DNA of 43,564 bases from Pseudoruegeria sp. SK021 (GCF_002119405.1 NZ_MTBG01000030.1:1-43564); one strand, 5' to 3'. Numbered from the stretch's first letter, positions 8,319 through 22,200 are shown. Notes: generated by a model not told the origin, from the letters alone. Translations and numbers: made by a program.

Positions 8319-9890
8319 TTACTGGCCTGTCGCAGCTTCGAGTGTCTTGTTCAGCTCTTCCTGAAGCTGATCAATTGAGAAGCTGTCCGGGCGCTGTGCG
8401 GGCGGAAATTCCTCGAACGTGGAAAGGAATGCGCCAGCTTCGGCTTGTGCCGCGCTGAGCAGGAAGATGTGATCAAACAACCAGTCGTAATAGGTGTTGG
8501 ATGTGACATCCGCGATCTCATAAGGATCGGCGCGAAGATCAAACAGCTTGGGCACGCGAAGTTTCGTGAAGGGTTCTGCCCAGATGTTCAGAGTGCCTTT
8601 TGCGCGCTGCTCTTGGAAGACGACCTTCCAGTTTTCGTAACGCAGAGCGACCATTTCGCCGTCGTCGTTGAAGTAGAAGAATACGTCGCGTGCGCCTTCA
8701 TCGGCCTCGCCAGTCAGGTAGGGAAGCTGGTTGTAGCCGTCGAGGTGGTTCTTGTATTCAACGCCATCAATCGTGGTGCCTTCAAGCAGGCGTTCCTTGA
8801 TGTCGGTATCACCGGCGGCCGCCATCAAAGTCGGGAGCCAATCAAGTCCCGAGAAGATGTCGTTCACGACGGTACCGGGCTCAATGTGGCCGGGCCAGCG
8901 AACCATGGCTGGCACACGGAATGCACCTTCCCAGTTGGTGTTCTTCTCGCTGCGGAACGGGGTGGTGCCGGCATCGGGCCATGTGTTCGCATGAGGTCCG
9001 TTGTCGGTTGTGTAGACAACGATCGTGTTATCCGCGACCCCCATCTCGTCGAGCGAACCCAGAATTTCGCCAATCAGCGCGTCATGTTCGATCATGCCGT
9101 CGGCATATTCGGTTAGCGCGGTCAGGCCGGGTTCGCTGCGATGCTCGTCGCGCACGTGGGTGCGGGCGTGCATGCGGGTGGAGTTGTACCATGTGAAGAA
9201 CGGGACTCCAGCCTCGACTTGACGCTGCATGAAGTCGATGGCTGCGGCGGCGGTCTCGTCGTCGACAGTTTCCATCCGCTTCTTGGTCAGCGGACCGGTA
9301 TCTTCGATCTCGCCGTCAGCCGACGACTTGATGACGCCGCGCGGGCCAAACCGCTCGCGGAACGCGGGATCGGTCGGGTAATTGCGGTTCTCGGGCTCTT
9401 CTTCGGCATTCAAATGATAGAGGTTGCCAAAAAATTCGTCGAAACCGTGCGCGGTCGGAAGAAACTCGTCCTTGTCGCCAAGATGGTTCTTGCCGAACTG
9501 ACCCGTGGCATAGCCCTCGTCTTTCAGCGCCGACGCAAGGGTCACATCCGTTGCCTGCAGACCGGCATTTGCACCCGGAAGGCCGACTTTCGACATGCCG
9601 GTGCGCAACGTGGACTGACCTGTAATAAAGGTCGAGCGCCCCGCTGTGCAGCTTTGCTCGGCATAATAGTCGGTGAAAATAGCACCGTCCTTGGCGATCT
9701 GGTCGATGTTTGGCGTGTTATAGCCCATCAAACCCATGCTATAGGCGGAGATGTTGCTCTGCCCGATATCATCGCCAAAGATCACCAAAATATTTGGCTT
9801 ATCTGCCGAGCTATCTGACGCGGTTTGCGCTGTCACAGCGCCCGCGACCAAGGCAATCGCCATGGCCAACGCGCTTCCATAGAGTTTCAC
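8319..9890 (-). CDS. Exported arylsulfatase-type sulfatase
   Basis: A 523-residue sulfatase with a signal peptide (about 1-21, ending AGAVTAQ). Metal-binding Asp40-Asp41 lie in ILVIFGDD. The formylglycine motif is CTAGR (Cys81, Arg85), of the C-x-A-x-R type rather than C-x-P-x-R. GKNHLGD (Lys134, His136) and TTDNG (Asp296, Asn297) complete the active site. It hydrolyses sulfate esters in the periplasm or outside; the substrate (aryl sulfate or sulfated polysaccharide) cannot be told. The start is GTG at 9890, chosen for GGAGG at 9899-9903, eight bases upstream. No formylglycine-generating enzyme gene is in the window, so maturation must be provided elsewhere. It is divergent from the giant adhesin gene. 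Confidence 0.93.
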   Translation of the reverse strand: MKLYGSALAMAIALVAGAVTAQTASDSSADKPNILVIFGDDIGQSNISAYSMGLMGYNTPNIDQIAKDGAIFTDYYAEQSCTAGRSTFITGQSTLRTGMSKVGLPGANAGLQATDVTLASALKDEGYATGQFGKNHLGDKDEFLPTAHGFDEFFGNLYHLNAEEEPENRNYPTDPAFRERFGPRGVIKSSADGEIEDTGPLTKKRMETVDDETAAAAIDFMQRQVEAGVPFFTWYNSTRMHARTHVRDEHRSEPGLTALTEYADGMIEHDALIGEILGSLDEMGVADNTIVVYTTDNGPHANTWPDAGTTPFRSEKNTNWEGAFRVPAMVRWPGHIEPGTVVNDIFSGLDWLPTLMAAAGDTDIKERLLEGTTIDGVEYKNHLDGYNQLPYLTGEADEGARDVFFYFNDDGEMVALRYENWKVVFQEQRAKGTLNIWAEPFTKLRVPKLFDLRADPYEIADVTSNTYYDWLFDHIFLLSAAQAEAGAFLSTFEEFPPAQRPDSFSIDQLQEELNKTLEAATGQ

Positions 9891-10261
9891 TTATCCAGCC
9901 TCCAATGTTAGTGGATAATTGACAATATAACAGATTCTTAGGCGTCGAGAACCCAGTATCGACCTGTAACCCGGTGTTTTTAATGAGACGCAAAAGGGTC
10001 AGATCGTCGATACCGGGGCCATCCCGGTCAAGACGTTATCCGCATAGCGATTGCTTCCAACGACGCAAGAGAGCGACATCTTTTGGCATGCGCGCCCGAT
10101 CTTTACTGCGGTCGGCATTGAGGTCCTTTGGGCACATGCTTCGGTCAGCAGTCAGCGCCTGACTGCCATCATGATACTGGCTCGTTGCACGTCGGCAATG
10201 CCCCCTTTTTCATGGAACTGTTTCGGCATATCATCCAGTCAGGACAACAGGAGACGACCCC
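9891..10261. promoter_or_regulatory. Divergent intergenic region, sulfatase / giant adhesin
   Basis: This 371 bp gap separates two divergent genes and must carry both promoters. Shine-Dalgarno sites are clear at each edge: GGAGG at 9899-9903 for the sulfatase and AGGAG at 10249-10253 for the adhesin (8 bases before its GTG). The stretch at 9904-9945 is AT-rich and the most likely place for a sulfatase promoter. I could not fix -35/-10 boxes or an operator with confidence. Confidence 0.5.
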
Positions 10262-13200
10262 GTGGCAACAGATCAAACACCGCCCGACCCGTCGTCGGAA
10301 ATCCAAATTCCAACGCGGGATGACCTGTTGCAGATGATCCAATTCGGGCTGGCGGGTGGTGATACTCCGGGTCTGACCGTTCTGATGGCACCTGACGATG
10401 CGCCCCTCGTGCTGGACGGTTCGGTGACTGCGGGTTCCGACGCTCTTGTTGACGGGGTGCTGACACTTGTTCTTAACGACGGTACGGTCATTGTCGTCAC
10501 CGATCTGGATGGCCGGGACTACGAGATTGAGCCTGTCCCATCAGACCCAACCCGCATTCAGATTCGGTTTGTCGAGCCCGAAAGTCCAGAGTCGCATATC
10601 GAACGCTTGGGCGAGCAGGGTTCAGGTTCAGAACATCCGATCCACGATCCTGACCCTCTTTTTGGGCTGTCGATCAATCCACTTCTGTCGCCAACCGAGT
10701 ACCCGTTTCTGCCAACCCGGGATTGGGAATGGAGCGGCACCACCGGGGTCGAGTCACGATTGGCAGTGGCTCAGATCCGGCCTGCGATTGCGCGGGAAAC
10801 CGATGGGGTGGTGACCATACAACTCTCCGATTTCGTAGAGCTTCAGGTTTACGAAGATGGCGGCGAGACAATCAAATCAGTCACGCTTCGAATCGAACAG
10901 TTGCCCGCGGGGACCACTGTCACCCAAGGGACCCTGACCGCAGCGTCAGATGGCACGCTGACGCTGACATTCACCGGCAGTCATGCGGCCTACAACGCGC
11001 TGCTAATCACGTTTCCCACCGATTTCTCGACGACAAGCCGGTCAGATATCGACAGCGGACCGCTAAGCGGAACAGTCACCGCAGTTTCGAGTTTCGGTGA
11101 CACCGCCAGCCATACGTTTAATATCCGCGTTCTGTTTGAGGCGGATATAGAACTGGACGGCCCCGGCACCATCGCCTTGACCGAAACCGATGACGATATC
11201 GATTTTCGACCCGTTGACGCACTCAATCCTCGCGCGACCGATATTGACGGATCCGAGGATATCACTACCGTCACACTGACACTGCCCGGACTGCCGACTG
11301 GCGCCCTGATCTCTTATGACGGTGGGACAAGCTTTGTCTCAATATCCGGGCAGTTCACGTTCGACGGAACACTCGCGGAATACGGCGAATTGGTCATCCG
11401 CCTGCCCGCTGACTTTTCCACGCAGAACCCGCCCACGTCACTTGTCGCTCACATAACCGCGCGGACCAACGAAGGCGGCTTTGTTTCGGGCGATATAAAC
11501 ATCTCGGTGGGCTATGAGCTTGACGTTGATCTGGCGGCGCCCGCGTTGGTTTCAGGGGCCGAGGATGGCAATGGCGGCGACGGGTCCGGGGTAACGGTGG
11601 ATCTGGGGATTGTGGTTGAGGCCACCGATCGCGACGGGTCTGAGGACAGCACCACGGTTCAGATCGTGTTCACCGACTTGCCATCCGGCGCGCTATTCTC
11701 GGGTGGCAGTTTCGACGCCGCCAGCGCCACATGGACTGGCAGCATGGTTGAGGCCAATGCGCTGCGCCTGTTTCTACCCGGCGACTATGCGGGCACCATT
11801 ACGTCTGTCATCACCGCCCTCAGTCCGGAAGGGCAGACCCAGACCCGCCAGACCATCGAGATCGCCGCCGCCAGTGATATCGACTTTAGCGTGACCGAAC
11901 TGGTCACCGCCGAGACCGACGCGGTGGTCATGGTGATCCCGTCCGAGGCTTGGCAGGTCTCGATCAGCGATTTCGATCCGAGCCAGCCGCCCGAGAGACT
12001 GGACAGCGTCACCCTCACCCTGAACGGCCTGCCCGCGGGCGTCACCGTCAGCGGCGTCCCGGTCGGCACCGTGACCTATGACGCGGCGGCGGGCGGGACT
12101 CTGGTCTTCACCGGCAGCGCGGCTGAATACCACGCCTTAAAGCTGGGCTTTCCTAAAGATTATTCGACCGAAAGCCCCAGTGCCGACGGGCTGACCATCG
12201 ACGGCACCCTCGCCGCCACCTCGACCGAAGACGCCACCGGCCAATCCACCGCGGTCACCTTGCGCATCACGCCAGAGGGCGACCTCGTCATCGACAGCAC
12301 CCTCCCCGATACCGTCGCCGATGAAACCGACGCCCCGACCCTCGTTATCCCCAACGATCTGCTGCGCCCTGCCGCCACCGACGCGGATGGCTCGGAAACG
12401 ATGACAGAGCTGACCTTGACGGTTGCCGGGCTTCCCGGCGGTTCGGATGCTGGGTCGCTGAACCTGAACTTGCCGGACGGTGCCACCGTCACCTTTGCCG
12501 CGCAAGCGGATGGATCAACTGTGATGACGATCCACCTGTCCACCCCACAGATTGCAGATGTCGCTACGGCCTATGCCGCGATCCGCTTTGAACTGCCCAC
12601 GGATTTCTCAACGACCAACCGGACCGACCTGACAACCGGGACCTCGCAGCCGCTGAAATTGACCGTGACGGCCAGCACCGACGAAGACCAAGATCTGTCA
12701 ACCGACACACCGGTGGACGGCCAACAGACGGCTTCTCGTGTGGTCGTGATTGATTCCGAAGCTGACGTGACGCTTTCGGCTCCGGCAACATTATCAGGAA
12801 CCGAAGACAGCCTCGCCGGGGATGGGTCTGGTGCTGTGGTGGTGCTTGGCATTGATGTTGCACCGAACGATATCGACGGGTCCGAAGACTCCACGACCGT
12901 TGAGATCATATATACGGACTTGCCCGGCGGCACGGTCTTTTCGGCAGGCAGCTATGACATGGCAACCGGAAGCTGGACCGGGAGCTGGCAGGACGCGAAC
13001 GGGCTCACGCTCACCTTGCCCGGCGACTATTCCGGAACAATACTTTCAACGATCCGGGCGATCAGCCCCGAAGGTACTGTTGAAACACAGCAGACGATCA
13101 CCATTGATCCCGCAGGGGACATAGACCTCGCAATCACGGAATTGACCGCTCAAGAGACCGACGCATCAGTTATCGTGACGCCATCGACCGCATGGCAAGT

Positions 13201-16200
13201 TTCGATCAGTGATTTCGATCCGAATCTGCCGCGCGAAGCCATCGATACCGTAACTTTGACGCTGAACGACTTGCCGCCCGGTGTCAGTGTCAGCGGGGTT
13301 CCCAGCGGCACCGTGACCTATGACGCGGCGGCTGGCGGCGGGTTCGAATTCAACGGCACCGGCACAGAGTATGCGGCGCTTCAACTGATCTTTCCTGCCG
13401 ACTTTTCGACGGAAAGCCCGCTGCTCACTGGCGGCGTCATCAGCGGTACCCTCTCTGCCACTTCCACAGAGGACCCGGTTGGGCAATCTGCCCCCGTCAG
13501 CCTGCGCATCACGCCAGAGGGCGACGTGACGATCGACGGTTCGCTGCCCGATCTCATTCCTGACGAAACAGATGCGATCACACCGGTTTTTCCCAGCACA
13601 CTTCTGGCACCGGCGTTGACCGACGCGGACGGATCGGAAAGCTTCACCAGCATTGTTCTCGTCGTTGAAGGCCTGCCGGTCGACACGATCTTCTTCACCA
13701 ATCCCGACGTGTCGCTCACCCAAGAACTGGCACCGGATGGAACCTATACGGCAACATTCACCGTGGACCCGTCTGCCGCTGACATGGTCGCTGCCTATAA
13801 CAGCATCAAATTCATTCTGCGCGAAGATTTTTCAACGGCGAACCGCTCTGATCTGAGCACGGGTGGCACAAACCTGCCCCTGACCTTCCGGCTAAGCGTG
13901 ACCACCGACGAAGATCAGGACTTGAGTGATGACACGCCCGTTGACGGGCAACAAACGATCGAACGTATCGTCGACATCGGGTTTGAGGAAGACATTGATC
14001 TGAGTGCCCCCGCGCAGATCACAGCGGACGAAGACGACGGGGTGGCGAACAGCACCCAAGGCGTAACCGTCGATCTGGAAATTGACATTACGATCGACGA
14101 CCACGACAATTCCGAGGTCGAGGACCCGACAAGCCCGTTTGGGGCAAACGTGCGAATTCTGTTCTCGGGCCTTCCCGCTGGCACGGTCGCGACCGAGGGC
14201 ACGCTTCTTGGTCCCTTCTGGTTTGGCAGCGTTGCAGAGGCGCGCGACCTCTCGCTTGATCTTCCCGGCGACTATAACGGCACCATCAACGCGTTGATCA
14301 CGGTGTCCACACGGGAAGGCACGGACGTGACCCCGCAGACCATCACCATCAACGCCACCCCGGATGTTGATGTCGATGGTCAGGTCGATACTCAGGAAAC
14401 AGATGCGCCACTGCCGGTGCGGTTGTCGGATTATGTCAGCATCCTCGATCCGGCGCCGGGTGAGACCATCATCGCGGGCACGCTGGTGGTGACAGGTTTG
14501 CCAGACGGCACGATGACCAACGGCGGTACACTTGCTGCAGATGGCAGCGGCACCTTCACCCTGACCTATGACTATCCCACCGATGTGACGTTGCCAGCCG
14601 ATCTGACCATCACATTTCCAACTGATTTCTCAACCGTGAACCCAGCGACCACTGTATCGGGCGCGTTGTCGCTGACGATCAACGATGGCGCGACAACCTA
14701 CACAGAAACCGCCACAATTCCGTTCAACATCGCGGTCGAAGGCGATATCAGCGTCAACGACAACGCAATCACGCTGACCGAAACCGACGCCGTTGTCACC
14801 TTCCGCCCTGTCGACAGCATCACGCCGCAGGCAACCGACGCAGACGGTTCAGAAAGCATCACCCAGATCGCGATCGCGATCCTACAGCCGCCCGCCGGAC
14901 TGCGGTACACCCTCGACGGGACGACCTATACCGACTTCCCAGCGAGCGGTTGGTTTTCGATCAGCCAAGCAGAGTATCAAAGCCTCGTTTTTGAAGTGCC
15001 GCAGGACTATTCCACCGAAAGTCCGGCGACGACACTTAAAATCTATGTGGTGGCAACGACTGACGAAAATGGCAGCAATGTCGGCACATTAACGGTGACG
15101 GTAGATGCTGAAGGCGACATTGTTCTGAATGGACCCGGCACACTCACGCTGACAGAAAACGACACGCCCGGCGATCAGGACGAGGATAGCACGACCACAG
15201 CACCGGTTATTTTCACTGTAAGCGATGCCATCGACGCGGTCGCAACGGATGCGGACGGATCGGAGGCTGTCGCCAGTATCGACGTCACCGTGAACGGTCT
15301 GCCGGATGGGGCGGTCTATTCCACCGATGGCTTTCAAACCATCACCGTGGTGACTGGTGGTACGTTCAGTCTTACTGCGATGTCGCCTAGAAACTACGAC
15401 GCATTACAGGTCCGGTTGCCTGACGATTATTCGACCACGTCCGACATTACCGGTACGGTGACCGCGCGCACCGATGAATCACTCCTCGCCGGGGAAACCG
15501 ACAGTTGGCCGAACGACGGTGTGGAAACGCGGGAATTCACGGTCACCGTCGCATCCGAAGCGGATGTCCGGATCGACGTCCAGAATATCACCGTGATCGA
15601 AGATCTGGGCACCACGATCCCATTGAACATTGCTGCCTCTGTCACGGATATCGACGGATCAGAGGCCATCACGGCCATAACCGTGACCTTCGACGGTCTG
15701 CCGACGAACGGGCCAACCACGCTGACCGATGGCACGCCATTGACCGGACCCACGGGCAGTTGGACCGGTACTGCCGCTGACCTCGCTGCCCTTGGCGTGA
15801 CCTCGTTCCCCGAACATTTCTCGGGGGTGATCGACATCACCGTGACTGTGGTGACCGATGAAGGCGTTTCGACGGGCACCAGCGACGCCTTTGTTCTGAA
15901 CGTGACCCCGGTGGCCGAGCCGACAATCGTTTTAACCGTAGATGACACCGAGACGGCCGTGAATACGCCGGCTGCTGGCAACTATGTCGTCAAGGAAGAC
16001 AACGGGTTCCTGTTGCAGATCGCGGCCGAGACCCCGGATCAAGACGGGTCGGAATCACTGACCACGATCACCATCGACAATCTCCCAGTGGGTTGGGTTG
16101 CAAGCACTGGTGGGGTCGTTGACCTGTCGCTGTTTGAAACCAGCGCGGCAGATATCGCGTCCGCGACCGTCGTCGGCACGACGCTGACCATTACCCTGCA

Positions 16201-19200
16201 GCCGGGGATCACCAGCTTTGACGGTGCCCTGCGGGTTACGCCCCTGCCCGATGATGACCGCGATGTCGCCACGCTGACCGGCAATGATCTGGTCGCGACG
16301 GTCACATCTGTTGATACCGCCGCGGGATTGGCCGATGACACCGCAACGGCCACGGATGGCGTTGATGTTGATGTCGACGCGGTGGTCGATGACGCGACGC
16401 AGACCGTGGCGGATGTCAGCGTTGATGAAAACATCTCTGGAGTTCTGGACCTCAATCTGGATCTGAATGGGCTTGGTCTGACAGACAACGATGGCTCGGA
16501 AGTCTTCGACGCGGTTGAACTTACCTTCACCATCGCCACGGCCAGCGACGCGTTCGACCCGGCGACCGATATGGTGTTGTCAGGCGACCCGGCGCTTGCA
16601 GGCTCTATCAATTCGTCTGTCATCGGGTCAACGGCCAAAAGCGTCACGTATCGGTTCGAACCGGCGGACGGCGCCTCCACGCAGCAATTCTCGGATGCGT
16701 TGGCTTCGATCCAGTTGGAATTCCCACAGCATTTCAGCGGTGTGGTGACCATCGACGGCACCGCCGATTGGCACGAGACCACAACACCCGCAACCTACCC
16801 CGGCGACGTGGAACAGGATGCCAGCGACAACACCAACAGTGACAACTTTAGCTTCATCAAAACCGTCAACCCGGTGGCCGAGGCGCAACTGACCGCCAGC
16901 GTCTTCGTTCTTGTGGATGAGGATGCGGCAGCAGACAGTCCGACCCGAGTGGATGCGACGGTAAAGGATGGGGCGGTTTCGGGCGCAGATATCCTGACAC
17001 TTTTGGAAAGCACGAGTGACGGGTCGAGCCCGGGTGGACAGGTAGACCTGTATCTTGGCATTCAGGGCGCAACGCCGGACACTGACGGCTCCGAAGAGTT
17101 ACGCACGATCACGGTTGAAAACGTGCCGACGGATTGGATCGCTCAATATGTCACCGGCGGCACGATAGATCAGGCTGCGTTTTTTACCGCCGATGGCACC
17201 GGCCCGCTGACCGCAAGCGAATACGCCAAGATCGACAGCGCCACCTATGACGACACGACCGGGCTGCTGACCCTGACCCTTGTGTCCGATGTCACCTCAT
17301 TCGGCGCCTCAATTCTGCTTCAGCCGACGCTGTATGAAGATTACGACATCGATCGGCTAGATGGCGATCCTTATACCGCAGCTGGCGATTTCTTTGGTCA
17401 GGATCTGAACATCACGATTGGTGTATCTGATGCCAATACGGCTACGACCGACGATCAACAGGCAAACGCCGTGCTCGACGTGGATGTCGATCCGGTCAAC
17501 AACTTCGCCGTGATCGATTCCTTGCCTCTGGGCAATGAACAAGTGATTGACGATGCAGGCGGCGTCTGGGCCGTTTCGCTCGATGTGTCGATCCCAGATG
17601 GCGACGGGTCAGAACAGATCACCGCAATCGTTCTGCGCAGCGTTCCGAACGCGGTCACAATCTTTGTATCGAATCCTGCGGACCCGACCGGTCCTAAAAT
17701 TCCGGCCCTGATTACAGAGTTGGACTCCCCGCCCGGGTTCAACACCTGGAGCCTGGAATCCAATGAATGGCTGGACATGGAGTTTCGCGGCATCCCGACC
17801 CACTGGGCGGGCCCGATCAGCCAGAACGTTCAGATCGTCACGACCGAAGACGACGGCACGACCCGCGTCACCACACTCGACACGCCCTTCTATATAGATC
17901 CGGTCGTTGACGGTGGCGACCCGTCTGAAACGGCAAGCACCCGCGAAGATACCGCCGTTCAGGTGGTGATCGACGGCAATATTATCGACAACACAACCAA
18001 TTCGCCGCTCTCGCCCGAAGCGATCCTGAACTATTTGGTTATCTATAACGTCGGCGACGATTCCGCAGGCCGCCAGCCGCGCTTTTTTGATGGCGATCCG
18101 GCTGACGGGGGGACCGAGATCTTCCTGTCTGGCGGGCGGCTTTTGCTGACCCCCAATCAGGCTGCAAACCTATGGGTATTGCCGGGGCAGGACACCAACG
18201 AGACGATGACCTTCGATGTGCAGGTCCAATATTACGAAACGATCGATCCGACTCAGACGCGGGTCGAAACCGGAACCATCACAGTCAACGTTCAGGGTGT
18301 CGCGGATACACCGGATCAGGTCGTCCAGAACGAGGACCCCTCGACCACAGCGGGCGGCATCACGCAGGCCGAGGTCGATGGCACCTATCGTCCCGATGAG
18401 GTTCAGGACGGTGCGGCAAACTACACTCGGCTCTATGGCTATGCCGGATATGACCAGATCCCGTTCGCGCTGAATATGCGGCTGACCGACGATGCCCTTG
18501 AAAACGGGTTCGACACCGCGCCCACCGTGTTCGAGGACGCAACGCCGCTGTCGGCATCGATGACGGAAATCATTGTCGCCCCGCCCGATGGCTATGACGG
18601 GTCGGAAACGATCTATCACATCATCACCGGGGTCGATCCCAGCACCAGCTTCATCGGCGGGCAATCCATAGACGCAAGCGGCGAAACCTACCTAGTCACC
18701 GATAGCAATCTCGCGAACTTGATGTTTGTGCCCTCCGGCGTCACCGAAGTCACCTATTACAACATGACGCTACACACGATCGTCCTTGAAGACGATCAGA
18801 TTGTGGACCTGCCACCCGGCAATTCGACGCTGTTGAACCTTGCCTATATCAACACCCTCCCCGGCGGATCGGTGGTCTCGGAAGACTTCAGTGTCGTCGT
18901 CCTGCCAGAAACCGACGTTGGCCCACCAACACCCTGCCCGCCCGAAATGCAGCTTCCCCTGCCAGAGTTGACGCTGTTGGGCAGTGGCGACGAAGACACC
19001 CAGATTTCCCTCAAGCTGCAGATCACAGCAGTGCCCGGGTACTATGACAGCATCGGAGATTTGGCCAACTTACCCAACGGGGTTCAGGGCAATTTCACAT
19101 TGCTCATTGATCTGCCGGAAGGCGCGTCGCTGTCCAGCGATCCATCCGGTGCGGTCCTTCTAGACCCAACGTCGGGCAACTATGTTGTGGACATCGCCAA

Positions 19201-22200
19201 GCTGGGTGTCGATCCCAACGACCCGACCCAGACCGAGGGCAGCATCCTTTATACGCCGCCACCGCAACAATCGAGTCCGGTAAACCCGTTCGACCCGTCC
19301 GAAACGCTTGGCCCCGACGATCCCTACGACGATCTGACGGAACTCACGTATCAAATGCGCCTGATCAACGCCTCATGCGAAACCGTGGACACCGGTGGCG
19401 GCAGCTTCAGCATTTTTATCAATCCCGTGGTGGACGGCCCCGGTATCGTTCTCGCTGGCGCGACGTCGTTTGACGAAGACACGCCCTATGATCTGGGCCT
19501 CTCGATCGAAGCCATAGACGGCGGCGAACGTCTGGTGGGTGATGTCGAGATCACGATTGGCGGCGACAATGGTGCGCAATTCTACACTTCCGGCGGCACG
19601 CTCTTGACCGGAACTGTCAATGCCGACGGCTCCACCACCTATGCCGTCGCGCCTGCGGACCTTACCGGTCTCTACGTCGTTCCGACCCAACATCTGAGTG
19701 GCAACATGACCATCAAGGTCAGTGCCACGTCCGAGGATGTCGACGGCTCCACTTTGACCAACACAGTCTCAAACACCGTCGAGGTGATCCCGGTTGCGGA
19801 TGTGCCATTCATCGACTTTGACGACACTGTGATCGATCCGGACACCGGCGCGCCTTATGTCGACACCAGCGGCAGCGCGCCTGTCATCACCATGGTCGAA
19901 GATCAGGCCTTCACCCTGGCAGATGTGATGGAAGTGGACACCCCGGATCAGGACGGATCGGAAACGATTTCAATCACGATTTTCGATATCCCGTCATACA
20001 TGGAGGTCTCTGGCCCGTCCGGTTCTGGGTTCATCGATAACGGCGATGGCAGCTACACCATTTCGCGGACGGCCTTTCAGCAGGTCACACTCAAGCTGAG
20101 CACTGAAAACGCCCGCACCCCCGACGCGCTGGACCCGACCTTGCCTGACAGCATCCCGCTTCGGATCACGGTAACGACATTGGAAACCGGAAATTCGGAT
20201 ACCCAAAGCACAACACAGGATTTTTCTGTCAAGGTGCGCCCGGATGCGGATGTAGCCGACCTGACCGCGTTTATCACGCCGACAACAGGAACCGAGGACC
20301 AGCCTCAAGCCTACACCTTGTCGTTGGAAGCGACGGTGTATGATCCCCATGAGACCGCCGATTTTCGCATCGACGTCCCGCCAAACGGAACGATCTATCT
20401 GGACGGTGTTGCCCTGATCCCCGATGCGAGCGGCGCCGTTACTGTCCCAGGCACACCGGGGCCCAGCACAGGGCTTACTACCAGTTTTCTGGCTGACGGC
20501 ACCGTGACCTTTGTACCCGATGCCGATTTTGCGGGGCAGGTTTCTTTGAACGTGGTGGCCGTCACCTCTGACGCGGCATTGGACAGCGCGTTTGTCGACA
20601 CCCAAGAGTCTGCAATTGAAACGTTGGACTTGGATATCGCGGTGGCGCCGGATCTGATCCTCACTGTGGACACGCCGCTTGTCGACTTGCAGGAAACCGA
20701 CGACGTGGTCACGCATGACCCTGCCGGGGATTTCACCATCGAAGTCACCGATGTGGACGGGTCAGAAACGGTCGACACGGTCACCTACACCATCAGCGGC
20801 GTCCCAGATGGCACCGCCTATTCGGTCGGTAGCGGCACGCCGATAGCCGTCAGCGGTGACCTCGTCTTCACCGGATCGCTGGCCGAATTCGACACATTGA
20901 CCGTGATCTTCCCCCGCGACTTTGCTACCGATGGCACGCCGTTGAGCGGCACAATCAACGTCACCACGAACGAAGGCGGCAACCAGAGCGGAAGTTTCAG
21001 CATTGAGATCGACGGTGAACTTGATCTGACCGTCACCAACACGACGCCCATCGACCTAGCGCAGGATGGCGCCCCCCTGACCGTGGATTTCGGAATCGTC
21101 GCCACTGTGACCGATCAACAGGCTGATCCGTCGGAATGGCTGGAAGACGTGGTAATCACCTTCGATACCCCGTTACCCAACGGCACCATCGCGTCAAATG
21201 GCACGTTTGACGCGAGCCGGCAGACCCTGACCTTCACGCGCGGCGGCATGGACATCGCCACGTTCACCGCTGCGGTGGCCGCTCTGTCCGTTACCCTGCC
21301 TGACAGCTTTTCTGGCGGGTTTAACGGCACGATCACAGTGTCCACAAACCACGGCACGGCGCCGGGGCAAGCCTACGTCGTCGATGTGAATGACCAGCCC
21401 CAGATCAGCGGGCCGGTCACCTACGCGTCGACCGAAACCACGTTTGAAATCGATTTCGCCACGCTTCTGGCGAATGCCAGCGATTCAGATACCCTGACGG
21501 TAGAAAATCCGGCAAGCGCCGATCCGGACGTTTCCGTGCTCTTGCTCGCAAATTCTGTGCAGGTGACTGTTCCCCAAGGGTTTATCGGAACCCCGGTTCT
21601 CACTTACGACGTGGTCGATGATGCAAGCATCCCGGCAAGTGCGCAGGCCACCGCCGATCTAGAGATCAATACGATGCAGATGGTCGATACCGGTCTGATC
21701 GTGAACGGCAATCCACTGCTGTCGGACGTCACTGGCGGCGCGGGCACAACCGATATCGCCTTTGCGACGGACGCCGCGGATTCTGTTGTCTTTGATGCTG
21801 CGGACCGGCCATATGCCGGGGTCGAAGGCTTCGCGCTTATGGGGGGCGACGATTTTGTCGACTTGTCCGGCAGTTCTGCGGGCTACGCCGTGGATGGCGG
21901 CGCGGGCAATGATGAAATCATCGGCAGTGCAGGCAATGACGTGCTAACGGGAGGTGACGGGACCGATACCCTGACCGGCGGGGCCGGGGACGACGTATTT
22001 GCCATGACCGATCTGCTGGCCGTCGATGTCATCACGGACTACCAAACACCCGGAGAGCCCGCGAATACAGATGAGATTGACCTGACCGCGCTGGTGCAAC
22101 TGGCCGCTGGCGAGGACGTCACCGATCATGTGACCTACGACAACACCACCGGCACGCTGAGCGTTGACAACACCCAAGTCGCCATTGTGAACACCGATAC

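Noticed and set aside
13335-13360. tRNA-like ggttcgaattc string
   Set aside because: It lies in the adhesin coding sequence and no cloverleaf can be drawn around it.
13166-13723. Long antisense frames within the giant adhesin gene (also 16039-16782, 19994-20716)
   Set aside because: The adhesin frame is continuous and repetitive; the antisense frames mirror its repeats and carry no motif or start signal.
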